Source of the DNA: Aquisalinus sp. | GTDB taxonomy: Bacteria; Pseudomonadota; Alphaproteobacteria; Caulobacterales; Parvularculaceae | Length of the DNA: 50,518 nt | Direction: 5' to 3' | Assembly (NCBI GenBank): GCA_022763115.1 | Contig: JALEGJ010000127.1 | Span: forward strand, 1-50,518 | Part shown: one piece after another, positions 49,137 to 50,518 of the stretch | Numbering within the stretch: position 1 is the first letter of the stretch | How the letters are laid out: each line of letters starts with the position of its first letter | Position numbers and translations under genes: made by a program | The notes under the pieces: model-generated | What the model saw: only the letters and a program-made list of their open reading frames with translations | Databases searched by the model: none | What the model was told of the DNA's origin: nothing

Positions 49137-50304
49137 CTAACTCAGGCAGTTGCAGTAACAGTTCCTCACCATCTTCAGATGCAGGCCGAACACCAATATC
49201 GCGTCTGTCGAGACGATCGGTCTGCTGCAAGTCGAGGATGTTGCTCACAGCTGACCACGAGGCGAGTTTCAGCGTAAATGTGTCATTGCCTTCGACGATG
49301 GCAATGGCGCCTTCTCGATAGAGCCCGCCGAAATTGCTGGCATCTGCCGTGAAAGCGCTGATAGTTTCGACTGCAGTGATTTCGGAAAACTCGCCCAGTG
49401 TGAATTGTCCGACAGCCTGGGCTTCCGACAATGCGTAGGCGTAAATCACATAGGGGCCGGAAGCGATCTCTGACGATACCATGGCAAGGAGGTAACCGAC
49501 ATTTTCAGCGCGCAGGGCCGTGGCCAATTCTACGGCCTCACCGCCAGGCAAATCCGTAAACGGCTCAAAGCTGACAGTCTCGGCGAAAGCATTGGCTACT
49601 TCAACTGATCCATTGGCCCTCAGGAAATAGGTCTCGCCAGTAACGTCATTACTGGCACAGGTTGTGACATCACTGCGCCCCAGAGAGGTTGCGGGCGTGA
49701 TCTGCAATGCCTTACCATTGAGGCTGACAAAACTTCTGGAAAGATCACCTGCTGCATCAATGGCAAAAAGGCTCAAACGGTCATTATTCGCTGACTTGCC
49801 AAAACATAACGGGCGTAAGGTCGCGAGTTGTTCAGTTTCGCCGGTGATGTCCCATTCCACAAAACTGACAGGACCAGCTTCAAGATCGACAAAACGGAGC
49901 ATGCCTGCGCTTTCGTCATAAGCAGCAATAATGCCTGCTGATGTCTGGCCGTCCGGCAGATAGGAAAGAGCAAGGCCTGTCTCGAAAGTGCCCGGCAGGC
50001 TGGCGACAGCTTCCTGCTCAAAGTTGACAGCTATGATGCCCGCCGCGCCATTGGCCGCGAGCACCAGGCTTTCAAAGATGACATCAGGGTGTTCCCACAC
50101 TGTCAGGCCTGAAACCGGCGTGTCGAAGGTGCCGAGCTCATCTGTTGTGGGGATGGTCTGTTGAACAGGAGAGGGCCTTTCGACAGCAGCTACACTACTG
50201 CTATCTGTATCTGTTGACGTCTGTTGATTTTGCTCGCCAGAGCACGCCGCGATCAGCGCGAGAACCGCGCCCGATACAATCACTTTGCTTACCTGAAAAG
50301 ACAC
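49114..50304 (-). CDS. Lipoprotein of unknown function, probably beta-propeller
   Basis: Secreted lipoprotein of 396 residues. The lipobox IAAC gives Cys21 after a standard signal peptide, followed by a Ser/Thr/Gln-rich linker (residues about 22-55). The rest is almost all beta-strand, with repeated units such as SGLTVWEHPD, GTFETGLALSYLPDG and DRLSLFAIDAAGDLSR, in the style of a phytase-like or other six-blade propeller, but calcium and phosphate sites of phytases were not recognised. Start GTG 50304 follows AAGGG by eight bases; a GTG 18 bases earlier is possible. It converges on ctaA with a 23-bp overlap and is divergent from rplM. Confidence 0.65.
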   Translation of the reverse strand: MSFQVSKVIVSGAVLALIAACSGEQNQQTSTDTDSSSVAAVERPSPVQQTIPTTDELGTFDTPVSGLTVWEHPDVIFESLVLAANGAAGIIAVNFEQEAVASLPGTFETGLALSYLPDGQTSAGIIAAYDESAGMLRFVDLEAGPVSFVEWDITGETEQLATLRPLCFGKSANNDRLSLFAIDAAGDLSRSFVSLNGKALQITPATSLGRSDVTTCASNDVTGETYFLRANGSVEVANAFAETVSFEPFTDLPGGEAVELATALRAENVGYLLAMVSSEIASGPYVIYAYALSEAQAVGQFTLGEFSEITAVETISAFTADASNFGGLYREGAIAIVEGNDTFTLKLASWSAVSNILDLQQTDRLDRRDIGVRPASEDGEELLLQLPELVSEPPVQ

Positions 50305-50395
50305 TATGTTGACCCTTTCCACACCCCATCAAAATGTGGTCTAATCATACCACACTCAAAAGGCACTGAAATTACATCTTTTTTTCGCGAGCCTA

Positions 50396-50423
50396 TTGAC
50401 CCGAATTTCACCTTCACTATAAG
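50396..50423 (+). promoter_or_regulatory. Promoter of rplM
   Basis: TTGACC (50396-50401), 16 bases, TATAAG (50418-50423), about 35 bp before the rplM start. A strong sigma70-type promoter, as expected for a ribosomal protein operon. Confidence 0.75.
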
Positions 50424-50456
50424 GCGCTACCCTTACAGGAATATGGAACAATAATC

Positions 50457-50518
50457 ATGAAAACTTTCAATGCCAAACCGGCGGACATTGAGAAGAAATG
50501 GGTTGTGATTGATGCAGA
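50457..50518 (+). CDS. rplM: 50S ribosomal protein L13 (start only)
   Basis: The first 20 codons are present; the window ends inside the gene. They read MKTFNAKPADIEKKW then VVIDA, the characteristic opening of bacterial L13, an early-assembling large-subunit protein. GGAATATGGA upstream holds possible ribosome binding sites. In bacteria rpsI normally follows. The neighbouring ctaA is the usual linkage in alphaproteobacteria. Confidence 0.93.
   Translation, partial: MKTFNAKPADIEKKWVVIDA

Overview
The window reads as chromosomal DNA of a Gram-negative alphaproteobacterium, most likely a marine aerobic heterotroph of the Hyphomonadaceae/Parvularculales type. Evidence: der preceded by what looks like the end of bamB, ctaA (COX15 type) with its DUF2842 partner next to rplM, a clustered FMN-riboswitch rib operon, many lipoproteins and secreted peptidases, and rich acyl-CoA metabolism. 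Base composition is moderately G+C rich almost throughout. The FkbM gene near 27.4-28.1 kb is clearly more A+T rich. No phage, integrase, transposase, CRISPR or rRNA operon was seen. This placement comes from gene content and motifs, not from a search.

Layout. 0-8.8 kb: der; an ECF42-type sigma factor operon with two DGPF/YCII genes and a matching promoter; lipB; tRNA-Leu(GAG); an enoyl-CoA isomerase-like gene; a GST; a Zur-like Fur regulator with its own operator; a LysR gene divergent from a tiny secreted protein; and a FrnE-like DsbA protein. 8.9-12.3 kb: a 1112-residue secreted protein joining a beta-helix, a RIFT-like barrel and an alpha/alpha toroid, probably a polysaccharide-active enzyme. 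12.3-17.7 kb: a divergent acyl-CoA dehydrogenase/TetR and biotin-dependent acyl-CoA carboxylase module around a perfect 15-bp inverted repeat. 17.8-21.0 kb: a subclass B3 metallo-beta-lactamase, a CAT-anticodon tRNA, and a two-gene envelope operon (TM-HhH-DUF2853 and BON/OmpA-like). 21.3-27.4 kb: beta-oxidation genes (thiolase, FadJ-type enzyme), an SDR, a DMT transporter and a YhhQ queuosine-precursor transporter.

27.4-32.2 kb: an FkbM methyltransferase, an AbgT transporter, a 551-bp stretch without genes that holds a nested inverted-repeat structure, and a phasin-phasin-PhaD cluster that suggests polyhydroxyalkanoate granules. 32.2-39.6 kb: an M16 lipoprotein peptidase, then a compact minus-strand run ribD-ribE-ribB-ribH-folE-PNPOx headed by an FMN riboswitch and a good promoter. 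39.6-50.5 kb: a TRIC/UPF0126 channel, MscS-type channel, ZntB, a delta-class carbonic anhydrase lipoprotein, tRNA-Pro(GGG), an M14 peptidase, DUF2842/ctaA, an unknown lipoprotein, and the start of rplM.

How the parts connect. The isomerase-like gene, thiolase, FadJ, SDR and the dehydrogenase/carboxylase module feed acyl-CoA breakdown, and the phasins imply storage of the products as polyester. The riboflavin cluster supplies FAD for the acyl-CoA dehydrogenase and FMN for the PNPOx-family protein. The best candidates for something undescribed are the dehydrogenase/carboxylase module with its long palindrome, the beta-helix/toroid enzyme, the TM-HhH-DUF2853 plus OmpA pair, and the structured element at 30.2-30.3 kb.
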